Shown piece by piece: positions 1 to 9,100 of a stretch of DNA of 64,000 bases. This stretch comes from JAXDAY01 sp034679345. GTDB taxonomy: Bacteria > Eisenbacteria > RBG-16-71-46 > CAIMUX01 > VGJL01. The position numbers and the translations under genes were made by a program. How positions within the stretch are numbered: position 1 is the first letter of the stretch; each line of letters begins with the position of its first letter. The notes under the pieces are model-generated. The model searched no databases, was not told the DNA's origin, and saw only the letters and a program-made list of their open reading frames with translations. The stretch is taken from contig JAXDAY010000009.1 of assembly GCA_034679345.1 (NCBI GenBank), positions 186,001-250,000 of the forward strand. Direction: 5' to 3'.

Positions 1-153
1 ACGCGCGTCTCGTCGCGGACAAGCTGCGAATACTGCGACTTCGCATCGCTTTGTCGATTCGACCCGGCGTACAACAAGGTCCGCCGGATGCCGCGCGAGG
101 GGCTCGCCGATGCCCCCGCCCTCGCGCCGGAAGAGAAGGAGGACGGGAGTTGA
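1..153 (+). CDS. addB: AddB helicase-nuclease subunit, C-terminal end (partial)
   Basis: Only the last 50 codons lie in the window, and the frame is open from base 1 to a TGA at 151-153. The peptide has three cysteines spaced C-x2-C-x5-C (codons 9, 12 and 18) in the context SCEYCDFASLCRFD. This is the tail of the iron-sulfur nuclease domain of AddB-type ATP-dependent deoxyribonuclease subunits. The family processes double-strand DNA ends together with AddA, whose gene lies about 6 kb downstream on the same strand and supports the call. Its stop codon overlaps the next start (TTGA). The rest of the protein lies outside the window, so the call rests on the motif and the context. Confidence 0.72.
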   Translation, partial: TRVSSRTSCEYCDFASLCRFDPAYNKVRRMPREGLADAPALAPEEKEDGS

Positions 154-1301
154 GACCTTTCACGCGTAGGGCTCTGATCGTGGCGGGGATCGTTCTTCTG
201 GTGGCGATCCTGCGCGTGACCCTCTTCCGGCCGGATCCGATTCCCGTGACCGTGCACACGGTCGACCGCGGGCGCGTCGAGGAGACGGTGGTCAACTCCC
301 GCGCCGGAACGGTCGACTCCCGGCTTCGAGCGGAGATGAGCCCGGGGCTCGCGGGTCTGGTGACCGAGGTCAATGTGGCGAAGGGCCAATCGGTCCGCCG
401 CGGCGAGCGGCTCCTCCGTCTTGATGATCAGGAATACCGCGCGCAGGTGACCCTGGCCGCCCGCTCGCTCGACGCCGCGCGCGCCGCCGCGCAGGAGGCC
501 GCCCTCCTGGCGGCGCAGGCGGCCCGTGAGCGGGCGCGCGCCGAGTCGCTCGCCCCTCAGGGGTTGGTATCGGAGCAGCAACTCGAGGAAGCCCGCACGC
601 GCGCGGAGAGCGCCGAAGCGGCTCAAGTCGCCGCCCGCGAGCGGGCGCGTCAGGCCGAGGCGGCCCTTGCCGCCTCCGAGGCGACTCTGGCGAAGACGGT
701 CCTCGCCGCTCCGTTCGACGGCGTCGTGCTCGATGTCACCGCTGAGGTCGGCGAGTGGATCAGTCCCTCGCCTCCCGGGGTCTTCATCCCCCCGGTGATC
801 GACCTGATCAACGCCGAGTCGCTCTATGTCGCCGCCCCGATCGACGAGGCCGATGTGGCCCGCATCCGCGTCGGCATGCCCGCCCGCATCACGATGGACG
901 CCTTCCGGGGCCGCGCCTTCTCCGGACATCTGACCTTCGTCTCGTCCTATGTCGAGACCCGGCAAGAGCAGAACCGCACCCTCACCGTCGAGGCGGTCTT
1001 CGACGAGGAGGAGCTGCCCGAGAACCTTCTGCCAGGTCTCTCAGCCGACATCGAGGTCATCCTCGATGCGCGCGAAGACGTCTTGCGGATCCCGACCTTC
1101 GCCCTGCTCGAAGGGGATCGAGTCCTCGCCGCCCGTTCCGGCAAGCTCGTGAGCGTCCCCCTGGAGGTCGGAATCCGCAACTGGGAGTACGCGGAGATCC
1201 GCGAGGGCATCGCGGAGGGAGAGCGAGTGGTGACATCCCTCGACCGGCCGGAGATCAAGGCCGGGGTCCGCGTCATCGTCACGAACGCCGCTAAGAGATG
1301 A
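150..1301 (+). CDS. MacA/HlyD-type periplasmic adaptor of an ABC efflux pump
   Basis: The product is a membrane-fusion protein that links an inner-membrane ABC exporter to an outer-membrane channel. I chose the TTG at 150 because AGGAGG lies just upstream and the TTGA overlaps the preceding stop. A longer reading from 51 would add a charged, unlikely leader over the addB tail. The 383-residue product begins with one hydrophobic anchor (LIVAGIVLLVAI). It then has the split biotinyl-lipoyl/barrel-sandwich motif (GLVTEV..GQSVRRGERLLRLDD), an Ala/Arg-rich coiled coil of about 100 residues, the second lipoyl half (APFDGVVLDV) and a beta-barrel domain. It overlaps the ATPase gene by ATGA and so belongs to a four-gene exporter operon. 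The substrate cannot be told from sequence. Confidence 0.9.
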   Translation: MRPFTRRALIVAGIVLLVAILRVTLFRPDPIPVTVHTVDRGRVEETVVNSRAGTVDSRLRAEMSPGLAGLVTEVNVAKGQSVRRGERLLRLDDQEYRAQVTLAARSLDAARAAAQEAALLAAQAARERARAESLAPQGLVSEQQLEEARTRAESAEAAQVAARERARQAEAALAASEATLAKTVLAAPFDGVVLDVTAEVGEWISPSPPGVFIPPVIDLINAESLYVAAPIDEADVARIRVGMPARITMDAFRGRAFSGHLTFVSSYVETRQEQNRTLTVEAVFDEEELPENLLPGLSADIEVILDAREDVLRIPTFALLEGDRVLAARSGKLVSVPLEVGIRNWEYAEIREGIAEGERVVTSLDRPEIKAGVRVIVTNAAKR

Positions 1302-1981
1302 TCGAGTTCGCCGCGATCCACCGGACCTTCCAGGTAGGCGACCAGCCGGTGCGGGCGCTGCGGGATCTCACCCTTCGGATCGACCGCGGGGAGTACCTCT
1401 CGATCATGGGCCCGTCCGGGTCGGGCAAGTCGACCTTGTTGAACATTCTGGGATGTCTCGATCGTCCGACATCGGGATCGTACAAGTTCGAAGGCAGGGA
1501 GACGGCTCATCTGGACGAGTCGGAGCTCTCGCTCATCCGCCGGCACAAGATCGGCTTCGTCTTCCAGTTCTTCCACCTCGTCCCCCGTCTCACAGCCGCG
1601 GAGAACGTGGAGCTTCCGATGATCTTCGCCTCGATCGACCCCGCGGAGAGGCGCGAACGGGCCGGCAAGGCTCTCTCCGCCGTGGGGCTCCTCCCCCGCG
1701 CCGGCCACCGTCCCGACCAGCTCTCCGGCGGAGAGAGGCAGCGGGTCGCGATCGCCCGCGCCACGGTCCTCTCTCCGGCGATCCTCCTGGCGGATGAGCC
1801 GACGGGAAACCTCGACAGCAGCTCGGGAGGCGAGATCATCCATCTGCTCGAGTCGATGAACGAGAAGGGGCTCACTCTCGTCATCGTGACGCACGATCCT
1901 CTGATCGGCGGACGCGCCCGGAGAAGAATCCGCCTGGCCGACGGTCTTCTCGTCGCGGACGAAGGCGGCGCGCATGCGTGA
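1298..1981 (+). CDS. ABC transporter ATP-binding protein (MacB/LolD family)
   Basis: This 227-residue ATPase drives the two FtsX-type permeases encoded next. Walker A is GPSGSGKST, the Q-loop lies in GFVFQFFHLVPRLTAAENV, the signature is LSGGERQRVAIARA, Walker B is ILLADEPTGNLD and the switch histidine is in VIVTHD. The text and length are typical of the LolD/MacB/FtsE group, which moves macrolides, lipoproteins or peptides by a mechanotransmission-type mechanism. The start overlaps the adaptor stop (ATGA) and the end overlaps the first permease by 8 bp. Translation of the exporter genes is therefore probably coupled. Confidence 0.95.
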   Translation: MIEFAAIHRTFQVGDQPVRALRDLTLRIDRGEYLSIMGPSGSGKSTLLNILGCLDRPTSGSYKFEGRETAHLDESELSLIRRHKIGFVFQFFHLVPRLTAAENVELPMIFASIDPAERRERAGKALSAVGLLPRAGHRPDQLSGGERQRVAIARATVLSPAILLADEPTGNLDSSSGGEIIHLLESMNEKGLTLVIVTHDPLIGGRARRRIRLADGLLVADEGGAHA

Positions 1982-3176
1982 GGGCGACCTCCTCCGCTAC
2001 GCCTCCGGAGGCTTGCGCGGGCACTCGGTCCGCACCTTCCTCTCGCTGCTCGGCGTCGCGATCGGCGTCGGTTCGGTCGTGATGCTCACGAGCCTGGGCG
2101 AGGGGGCGCGCCTGTATGTGGCCGGCGAGTTCGCGAGCCTGGGATCCAACCTGTTGATCGTTCTTCCCGGGAAAACCGAGACCCAGGGAGTCACCCCGTT
2201 CGTAACCAGCTCGACGAACGATCTGACCGTGGAGGATGCAGAAGCGATCCGGCGAATCCCCCGGATCACCCGCGTCGCCCCGATGGGTTTCGGCACGGCG
2301 ACCGCCTCCTACGCGGCGCGGGGGCGGGACGTGCCGGTCTTCGGCACCACGAACGATCTCCTTCACATCCGAAAGCTCGAGATGGGAATCGGCCGCTATC
2401 TTCCGGCGGGCGAGGACGACGCCCCGGTCTGCGTGATCGGCGCCAAAGTGAGAAGCGAGCTCCTCGGAAACAGAAACCCCTTGGGGGAAGTGATCCGAAT
2501 CGGCGAGACGCGCTTCCGCGTGATCGGGGTTCTCGCCGCGCGCGGCACATCGATCGGCTTCAATCTCGACGAGGCGGTCGACGTGCCGGTCCGGCAGGCG
2601 ATGCGCATGTTCGATCGCGCGAGCCTCTTTCGGATCCTCGCCGAGGTGCGCGTGCACGAGGAGATGGAGGAGGCGAAGGCCGACATCGTCAAGCTGCTCA
2701 AGGAGCGACATGACGGTTCGGAGGATTTCACCGTTCTGACACAGGACTCGCTCCTCTCCACCTTCAACCGGATCCTCGCGATCCTGACCGCGGCCCTGGC
2801 CGGCATCGCCGCCGTCTCGCTGAGCGTCGCCGGGATCGGCATCATGAACCTCATGCTCGTCTCGGTGAGCGAGCGCACTCGTGAGATCGGCCTCCTGAAG
2901 GCGCTCGGCGTCACGCGGCGGCAGATCGTGAGCGTCTTCCTGCTGGAGGCGGCGATGATATCCACTCTCGGAGGGATTCTCGGGCTCGCCTTCGGCTACG
3001 GCGGCTGCGCGATCATGCGCCAGCTCGTCCGGGACTTCCCGGTCCAGCCGCCCGTCTGGGCGGTCGCCGCCGCCCTTGTCGTCTCCGCCTCGGTCGGGCT
3101 CCTCTTCGGGAGTCTGCCCGCGCGGCGCGCCGCCGATCTCGACCCGATCGAGGCGCTCATGAGGAAACGGGCGTGA
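1974..3176 (+). CDS. MacB-like ABC permease, first copy
   Basis: This 400-residue permease has an N-terminal transmembrane helix (TFLSLLGVAIGVGSVVMLTS). A large periplasmic MacB_PCD domain follows, with the conserved GENPLGEVIRI-like stretch (here GNRNPLGEVIRI). The C-terminal FtsX domain has three more helices and the mechanotransmission motif SERTREIGLLKALG, and the protein ends PARRAADLDPIEALMRK. It is fed by the ATPase encoded just upstream. The next gene is a clear paralog of the same length, so the pump probably uses two different permease subunits rather than a homodimer. Confidence 0.93.
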   Translation: MREGDLLRYASGGLRGHSVRTFLSLLGVAIGVGSVVMLTSLGEGARLYVAGEFASLGSNLLIVLPGKTETQGVTPFVTSSTNDLTVEDAEAIRRIPRITRVAPMGFGTATASYAARGRDVPVFGTTNDLLHIRKLEMGIGRYLPAGEDDAPVCVIGAKVRSELLGNRNPLGEVIRIGETRFRVIGVLAARGTSIGFNLDEAVDVPVRQAMRMFDRASLFRILAEVRVHEEMEEAKADIVKLLKERHDGSEDFTVLTQDSLLSTFNRILAILTAALAGIAAVSLSVAGIGIMNLMLVSVSERTREIGLLKALGVTRRQIVSVFLLEAAMISTLGGILGLAFGYGGCAIMRQLVRDFPVQPPVWAVAAALVVSASVGLLFGSLPARRAADLDPIEALMRKRA

Positions 3177-4375
3177 TCGCGGGCGACGTCTTTCGCCAGG
3201 CCTCGCGAGCCGTCCGCGCGCACCGGCAACGTTCGCTCCTCACGATGCTCGGGATCACGATCGGCATCGCATCGGTGATCCTGCTCACCTCGATCGGGGA
3301 AGGGACGCGCTTCTTCATCCTCTCGGAATTCACTCAGTTCGGCACGAATCTGATCTCGGTGAATCCCGGCAAGGTCGAGACCTCAGGGATCCCCGGCGCG
3401 CTCGGCGGAACGATCCATCCGCTGACCCTGGCCGACGCCGAGGCGCTCGGACGCGTGCGCGGCGTGAGCGAGACCGTCCCCGTGTCGATGGGAAGCGCCG
3501 CCGTCGAGTTCGGGGGGCGCACGCGCAACACCTTCGTCTACGGCGTGAGCGCCGCCGGTCCCGAGGTCTGGGGCATGAAGGTGCGAATCGGGCGGTTCCT
3601 TCCCCCCGGGGATCCTCGATTCGGCTCGCCGCAGGTGGTCCTGGGCCCGACCCTTCAACGGGAACTCTTCGGGGAACGCAATCCTCTCGGCGAGCATGTC
3701 CGAATCGGCGGACAAAGGTTTCTCGTGATCGGGGTGATGGAGTCGAAGGGGCAGTTCCTCGGCTTCGACATCGACGATTCGGCCTACATCCCCGTTTCTC
3801 ACGCGATGCCCCTCTTCAATCGGGACGATCTGCACGAGATCGATCTGCTCGTTCCCAATGTGGCGGTGACCGACTCGGTCGCCGGACGCGTGGCGGCGCT
3901 CCTCCGGGAGCGGCACAGGGGCAAGGAGGATTTCACCGTCACGACCCAGACCGACATGCTCGCGACTCTCGACCGGGTGCTTCGAGTCATCAGTCTCGCG
4001 GTCGTCGGGATCGGGGCGATCTCGCTCCTCGTCGGGGCGATCGGCATCCTGACCATGATGTGGATCTCGGTGAACGAGAGAGTCTCCGAGATCGGCCTCG
4101 CCAAAGCGATCGGGGCCTCTCCCGGTCAGATCCTGTATCTGTTCCTGAGCGAGGCGGCCATGCTGGCGACGGCGGGAGGGCTCCTGGGCCTCGCCGCGGG
4201 CCTCGGAATCGCCGGACTGCTGCATATCTTCGTGCCCGCGCTTCCCGTGCGGGTTCCGATTCTCTATGTCCTCCTCGCTCTGGCGGTGAGCTTCCTCGTC
4301 GGGATCGCGAGTGGGATCCTCCCGGCGCGGCGGGCCGCCGCGCTCGATCCGATCGAGGCGCTCGCGGCGGAGTAA
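3173..4375 (+). CDS. MacB-like ABC permease, second copy
   Basis: Also 400 residues, this product is collinear with the preceding permease: N-terminal helix, MacB periplasmic core (GERNPLGEHVRIGG) and FtsX domain with NERVSEIGLAKAIG and a PARRAAALDPIEAL end. Translation starts at a GTG that overlaps the previous TGA (GTGA). The two copies share layout and many identical motifs but differ throughout, so this is an old duplication. It is the last gene of the exporter set. After a short gap with an AAAGGA ribosome site comes the selenium/sulfur trio on the same strand. Confidence 0.93.
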   Translation: MIAGDVFRQASRAVRAHRQRSLLTMLGITIGIASVILLTSIGEGTRFFILSEFTQFGTNLISVNPGKVETSGIPGALGGTIHPLTLADAEALGRVRGVSETVPVSMGSAAVEFGGRTRNTFVYGVSAAGPEVWGMKVRIGRFLPPGDPRFGSPQVVLGPTLQRELFGERNPLGEHVRIGGQRFLVIGVMESKGQFLGFDIDDSAYIPVSHAMPLFNRDDLHEIDLLVPNVAVTDSVAGRVAALLRERHRGKEDFTVTTQTDMLATLDRVLRVISLAVVGIGAISLLVGAIGILTMMWISVNERVSEIGLAKAIGASPGQILYLFLSEAAMLATAGGLLGLAAGLGIAGLLHIFVPALPVRVPILYVLLALAVSFLVGIASGILPARRAAALDPIEALAAE

Positions 4376-4395
4376 GGGGAGTTGAAAGGAATCTG

Positions 4396-4755
4396 ATGAG
4401 CACACAAGAACCGAGATCGCCGGCCTCCGTCGTCGTCATCGCGAGCGACGAAATCGGGAATGGGCCTCCCGAGCTGGGAAAGATCCTCATGCGTCTGTTT
4501 CTGAAGACGTTGAAGGACGCGGCGCCCAAGCCGCAGATGGTGATCTTCCTGAACACGGGCGCCCGCCTGGTCGCCGAGGGATCGGATCTGGTGGACGATC
4601 TCGTCGCCTTGCAGGATATGGGAGTCGACCTGGCCGCGTGCGGCACCTGCCTCGACTACTTCCATCTGAAGGAGAAGGTCAAGGTCGGGCGGGTCTCGAA
4701 CATGAGCGAGATCGTCGCATCACTTCTGAGTGCGGAGAAGGTCGTGCGGCCCTAG
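4396..4755 (+). CDS. YedF-like / DsrE-family sulfurtransferase-like protein (selenium-metabolism type)
   Basis: The product has 119 residues and matches the C-terminal DsrE-like half of the selenium-associated YedF family. Features seen are VVVIASDEIGNGPPELGKILM near the start and the motif ACGTCLDYFHLKEKVKVGRVSNM near the end, where the CxxC-like GTC is the likely sulfur/selenium-handling cysteine. The N-terminal TusA (SirA) domain found in full-length YedF is missing, so this is a short form. AAAGGA lies just before the ATG. The next two genes (DUF3343 and a class-V desulfurase) are the usual companions of this family in selenium-using bacteria. The role is inferred from that context. Confidence 0.8.
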   Translation: MSTQEPRSPASVVVIASDEIGNGPPELGKILMRLFLKTLKDAAPKPQMVIFLNTGARLVAEGSDLVDDLVALQDMGVDLAACGTCLDYFHLKEKVKVGRVSNMSEIVASLLSAEKVVRP

Positions 4756-4768
4756 AATCACGGGTAGC

Positions 4769-5032
4769 ATGGCCGAACCGCAAGGAGAGTGGATCCTCCT
4801 GTTCGATTCGATCCACGATGTCCTCGGAGCGGAACGCCTCTTCCGGGAGCGCGGGATCCGCGTCGATCTCGTTCCGACGCCCAGGACGCTGAGCGCCGAC
4901 TGCGGCGTCGCGCTGACTGTGGAGTCAAGCCGCCACGACGCCGTTCTCGAGGCGCTGGCCTCGACCTCCTGCCGCCTGCGATCGATCCAGCGCGCCGTCA
5001 CCGGCGGATACGAGGAGGTGCGCCTCTCGTGA
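4769..5032 (+). CDS. DUF3343 family small protein (putative Se/S carrier)
   Basis: This is an 87-residue protein beginning MAEPQGEWILLFDSIHDVLGAE. DUF3343 proteins have this opening (a strand, then F-x-S-x-x-x-A-x-x-AE). A central TPRTLSADCGVAL block holds the conserved cysteine, which may carry a persulfide or selenide. The ATG at 4769 lies 13 bp after the YedF-like stop, and the TGA overlaps the GTG of the desulfurase gene (GTGA), so the three are translated together. The biochemical function of DUF3343 is not settled. The carrier role is an inference from the conserved cysteine and the neighbours. Confidence 0.78.
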   Translation: MAEPQGEWILLFDSIHDVLGAERLFRERGIRVDLVPTPRTLSADCGVALTVESSRHDAVLEALASTSCRLRSIQRAVTGGYEEVRLS

Positions 5033-6186
5033 TCTACTTCGATCACGCCGCGACGTGCGGGCAGAGACCGCCGAGCATCGGCCGGGCGATGCTCCACGCC
5101 CTGGAGGAGGTGGCCGCGAATCCGGGGCGCAGCGGGCATCGTCGATCGATCGCCGCGGCGCGGATCGTCGACGGCGCTCGCCGGGACCTTGCGGAGCTGA
5201 TCGGCGCGAACGATTCCGCGAATCTCGTCTTCACGAAGAATGCCACCGAGGGACTGAACGCCGTCCTCTTCGGGGTCGTGCGCGAGGGAGACGCGGTCCT
5301 CGCGAGTCGATTCGAGCACAACGCCGTCATGCGGCCCCTGCGTCATCTCGAGCGGGCGCGGGGCGTGCGGGTGGACGACATCCCAGGGGACCGCTCCCGT
5401 CCCGTCGATGTCGACGCGCTCGCCTCGTTGTTGCGCGATCGCCCCGGAAGCTATCGCCTCCTCGCCTTGACCCTGGCCTCGAACGTGACCGGTGAGATCA
5501 TGCCCGTGCGCGAGGTGGGCTCGCTGTGCCGCCGGCACGGGATCTTCTTTCTGGTCGACGCGGCGCAAGGGGCGGGCCTGGCCGAGATCGATCTCGAGCG
5601 CGACGGCATCGACGCTCTTGCGATGACCGGGCACAAGTCGTTCATGGGACCTCCGGGCACCGGCGCCCTTTGGCTGCGTGAGGCCGCCAGCGTGCCGCCT
5701 CTCCTGCATGGCGGGACTGGAAGCCGCAGCGATGACCAGAGGCAGCCGGAGTTCGCGCCCGATCGCTTCGAGGCGGGAACGCTGAACCTTCCTGGGATCG
5801 CGGGGCTCGGGGAGGGAGTCCGCCATTTTCGAGAGACGGGCGGAAGCGTCATCCGGGAGCGTGAGACCGCCCTCCTGCGGCTCGCGTGGAAGGGCTTGCA
5901 GGAGATCCCGGGGCTGGTCCTGCACGGCCCCGGCGATCCCGGCCGACAGCTCGCCATCGTCTCCTTCTCGGTTCCCGGCCGCGACGGCGGAGGGATCGCC
6001 CAGATGCTCGATGCCCGAGGAATCTGCTGCCGGCAGGGACTTCACTGCGCCCCGCGCGCCCATGAGACCCTGGGAACCCTGTCCGGAGGCGGCACGATCC
6101 GTTGGAGCTTCTCCATGTTTAATAGTATGGGCGAGATCGAGACGGCGATCGCCGCTCTGCGCGAGATCCTCGCCCCGACCGTCTGA
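5029..6186 (+). CDS. Cysteine desulfurase, class-V aminotransferase family (selenium-cluster type)
   Basis: The product is a PLP enzyme of 385 residues. I chose the GTG at 5029 because MIYFDHAATC is the standard opening of the family and it overlaps the DUF3343 stop. The PLP lysine lies in ALAMTGHKSFMGPPGTGALW. The catalytic cysteine lies in CCRQGLHCAPRAHETLGT, and this GLHCAP loop is typical of the subgroup found beside YedF, SelD and DUF3343 genes. It should release sulfur or selenium from (seleno)cysteine. A longer open frame back to 4789 has no such start and only overlaps DUF3343. No selD, selA or selB gene is in the window. Confidence 0.9.
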   Translation: MIYFDHAATCGQRPPSIGRAMLHALEEVAANPGRSGHRRSIAAARIVDGARRDLAELIGANDSANLVFTKNATEGLNAVLFGVVREGDAVLASRFEHNAVMRPLRHLERARGVRVDDIPGDRSRPVDVDALASLLRDRPGSYRLLALTLASNVTGEIMPVREVGSLCRRHGIFFLVDAAQGAGLAEIDLERDGIDALAMTGHKSFMGPPGTGALWLREAASVPPLLHGGTGSRSDDQRQPEFAPDRFEAGTLNLPGIAGLGEGVRHFRETGGSVIRERETALLRLAWKGLQEIPGLVLHGPGDPGRQLAIVSFSVPGRDGGGIAQMLDARGICCRQGLHCAPRAHETLGTLSGGGTIRWSFSMFNSMGEIETAIAALREILAPTV

Positions 6187-6190
6187 TCCG

Positions 6191-9100
6191 ATGCCCGAGC
6201 TTTCCGATCTCCAAGACCTGATCGTGCGGCAGTTCAGGGACCGCCGGCCGCGCGACCTCCTCGTCTCCGCGGGCGCCGGATCGGGCAAGACCTTCGTGCT
6301 GGTCGAGTCCGTCCTGGCCTGTCTCCGGGCGAAGACGCCCCTCGATCGGATCCTCGTCGTCACCTTCACGGAGAAGGCGGCATCCCAGGTTCGCAACCGG
6401 ATCTACGCCGAAATGGGCAAAGATCCCGAGCTGGCCTCCTACCGGATCCGGCTCCCCCAGGCGTGGATCTCGACGATCCACTCCTTCTGCATGCGCCTGT
6501 TGCGGGAGCACTTCGACGCGGCGGAGGTCGATCCGCGATTTCGGGTGCTGGCGGAGGAGGACGCCCGGCTCCTTTTCGATGACGCCATGACCCGCGTCTT
6601 CCACGACGGATATTCCGGAGCATGGGGCGAGGGGACCACGGAGATCTTCGAGGAGCTGGTCGAGATGTGCGGCTTCGACGCGAGCGGCGAGAGGCTGCGC
6701 GAGGTGGTCCGCCGCTTGCTGGAATACGCCAGAACGAGCGAGCACCCCGGGGAGTTCCTGGCCCGGCACATGACGCAGCTCCGTCGCCCCCTCGAGAAGT
6801 GGGACGATCTGCCCTGGCGCGCCGACTACGCCGCGCGCATCCAGCGAGAATGGCGGACGGCCACCGGTCTCGTTCGCGCTCTGGCCGACGGGATCGACGC
6901 GCTCGGAAAGAAGTCGGCTGGCTTCCGCGCGATCGCGGACGCGATGGCGGCGGTCCCGCTGGATCGGCTCTCGGATCCCGCCGGGCAACAAGAGGCGCTC
7001 CGGGGTCTCCGCGAGGCGGGTCTCGCGGATGAGAACGGTGTCGCAATCCTCCTGCCCCGGCTTCCGGGCGGCACGGGGGACTCGCTCAAGAAGCTGAAGG
7101 AGCGGGCGGCCGGGCGGCTCGAGGATCGATGGATCCGCGAGCTTCCCCTGGCGCTCGATTCGATACTCGCCGAGGAGCGCAGCGCGGGGCGGTTGGCGCT
7201 CGGGCTTCTCGATCTGACGAAGCGCGTCTGGCAGCAGTATCAAACGCTGAAGGAGCGCGACAGCCGCCTCGACTTCGAGGATCTCCAGATCCAGGCGCAT
7301 CAGCTCATCGAGAAGCTCGAGACGAGCGGGAACCCAATCCGGTTCGACCAGGCATTCATCGACGAGTACCAGGACGTCAACGCGCTCCAGGATCGGATCC
7401 TATCCAAGGTCGTCGATCCGCTTCGGATCTTCCGCGTCGGCGACATCAAGCAGAGCATCTACCAGTTCCGCCTCGCGAGCCCCGAGATCATTCGCGGTCT
7501 CGCAAGCCGGCGCGATTCGATCACGAAGCCGGCGAACGCCGGCGATGCGGACGCATGGAACGTGATCCTGCCGGCGAACTACCGGAGTCTCCCGGGAGTG
7601 CTCGAGCTCGCCAATCAGATCGCCTCCGGGCTCTTCAGCGACGAAGAGATCGGCAGCTCCTATGAAGAGCAGCGGCTCGTCGCGGCGGGCTCGACCTCCA
7701 ATGTCGAGCACGACGCCGAGCTCCTCCTGATCCGCACCGAGGACAAGAAGGATGCGAACGACGAAGAGGGGGCGCTCGAGCCGAAGGACGCCGAGTATGC
7801 GGCGATCGGCGACCGGATCCGAGGGCTGATCGAGGCGCCGGCGATCGTGCGCGACCCCGATACGAACGAGCCGCGCCCCGTGCAGTACTCGGATATCGCC
7901 ATCCTCCTGCGCGCGAAATCCGACGCGCCGGATCTCGCGCGATCGCTCGAGTCGCGCGGGATCCCCGTCTCGCTCGCGTCGGGCTCCTCCTTCTTCAAGG
8001 CCACCGAGGTCCTCGATCTCCTGAACCTCCTGCGCGCGACCGACAACCTCCTGGACGACATCGCCCTCGCCGCATCCCTGCGCTCCCCCGCCTTCGGATG
8101 GAGCGACGCGGAGCTCCTGGGGATCCGGCTCAGCCACCCCTCGGCGATCCATCTCGCCTTCGCGCTCGCGCTGCTCGCCGATCGCGCCCGCAGGACGACG
8201 ATCTACTCCGAGGCGCTGCTTCCGGAGGATCCCCAGGCGCGCGAGATCCTGTCCGGCCCTCCGGCGACGCGGATCGAGGAGCTTCCGATCCAGGATCTCG
8301 GCGAACGCGCGGCCGCGGCGCTCGATCGCTTCCTCACGTGGCGGCGCGAGGCGGGACGCGTGGAGCTTCCCGCGTTGATCGCGAGGATCCTGGACGAGAC
8401 CGCCCTGGAGCGGAGCGTCACCTCGATGCCCGACGGCTTGCGCGCGCAGGGGAATCTGCGCAAGTTCCTGGGGATCTCCCGCAGGCATGCCCGCGAGTCG
8501 GGTCACGACTTGCACCGGTTCCTGCGCTGGGTGGAGCTCCTCGAGGAGGGAGGAGCGAAGATCTCCGAGGTCCCCGCATCCTCCGAGTCGGTCCCGGCGG
8601 TGCGGATCATGACGATCCATGGCGCCAAGGGGCTCGAGTTCCCGGTCATCTTCCTGGCGCAGCTCGGACGGGATTTGCGACTCGGCGCTTCGATTCAGGC
8701 TCTCGCCCCGGGCCGCTCCTACATCGGCGTCCGCCTCCTGGACAACCGCGACTATGTCCTGCGCCAGCCGATCCCGCTGCGCCTGCTGCTCGACCAGGCG
8801 CGGGCCGATGCGATCGCCGAGGAGAAGCGGGTGCTCTACGTCGCGCTCACCCGGGCGCGCGATCTGCTGATCCTGACGGGCGTCCATCAGACCCGCTCCG
8901 TTCTCGATCCCACGCTGGAGAAGCTCTACCGCGATCTGGCGAGCGAAGGGGGCGAGGAGAGCCGCTCCTTGCGCGAGCACCTTCTCGGCGTGAAGGCGAC
9001 TCCCCTGGCCTGGATCCTGAACACCCTGCCGCCGATCGTGGTGGGCGCCGCGGATGCCGAGGTGAGAATCCCGAGACCGCCGCTTCGCGTGCGCTGGATC

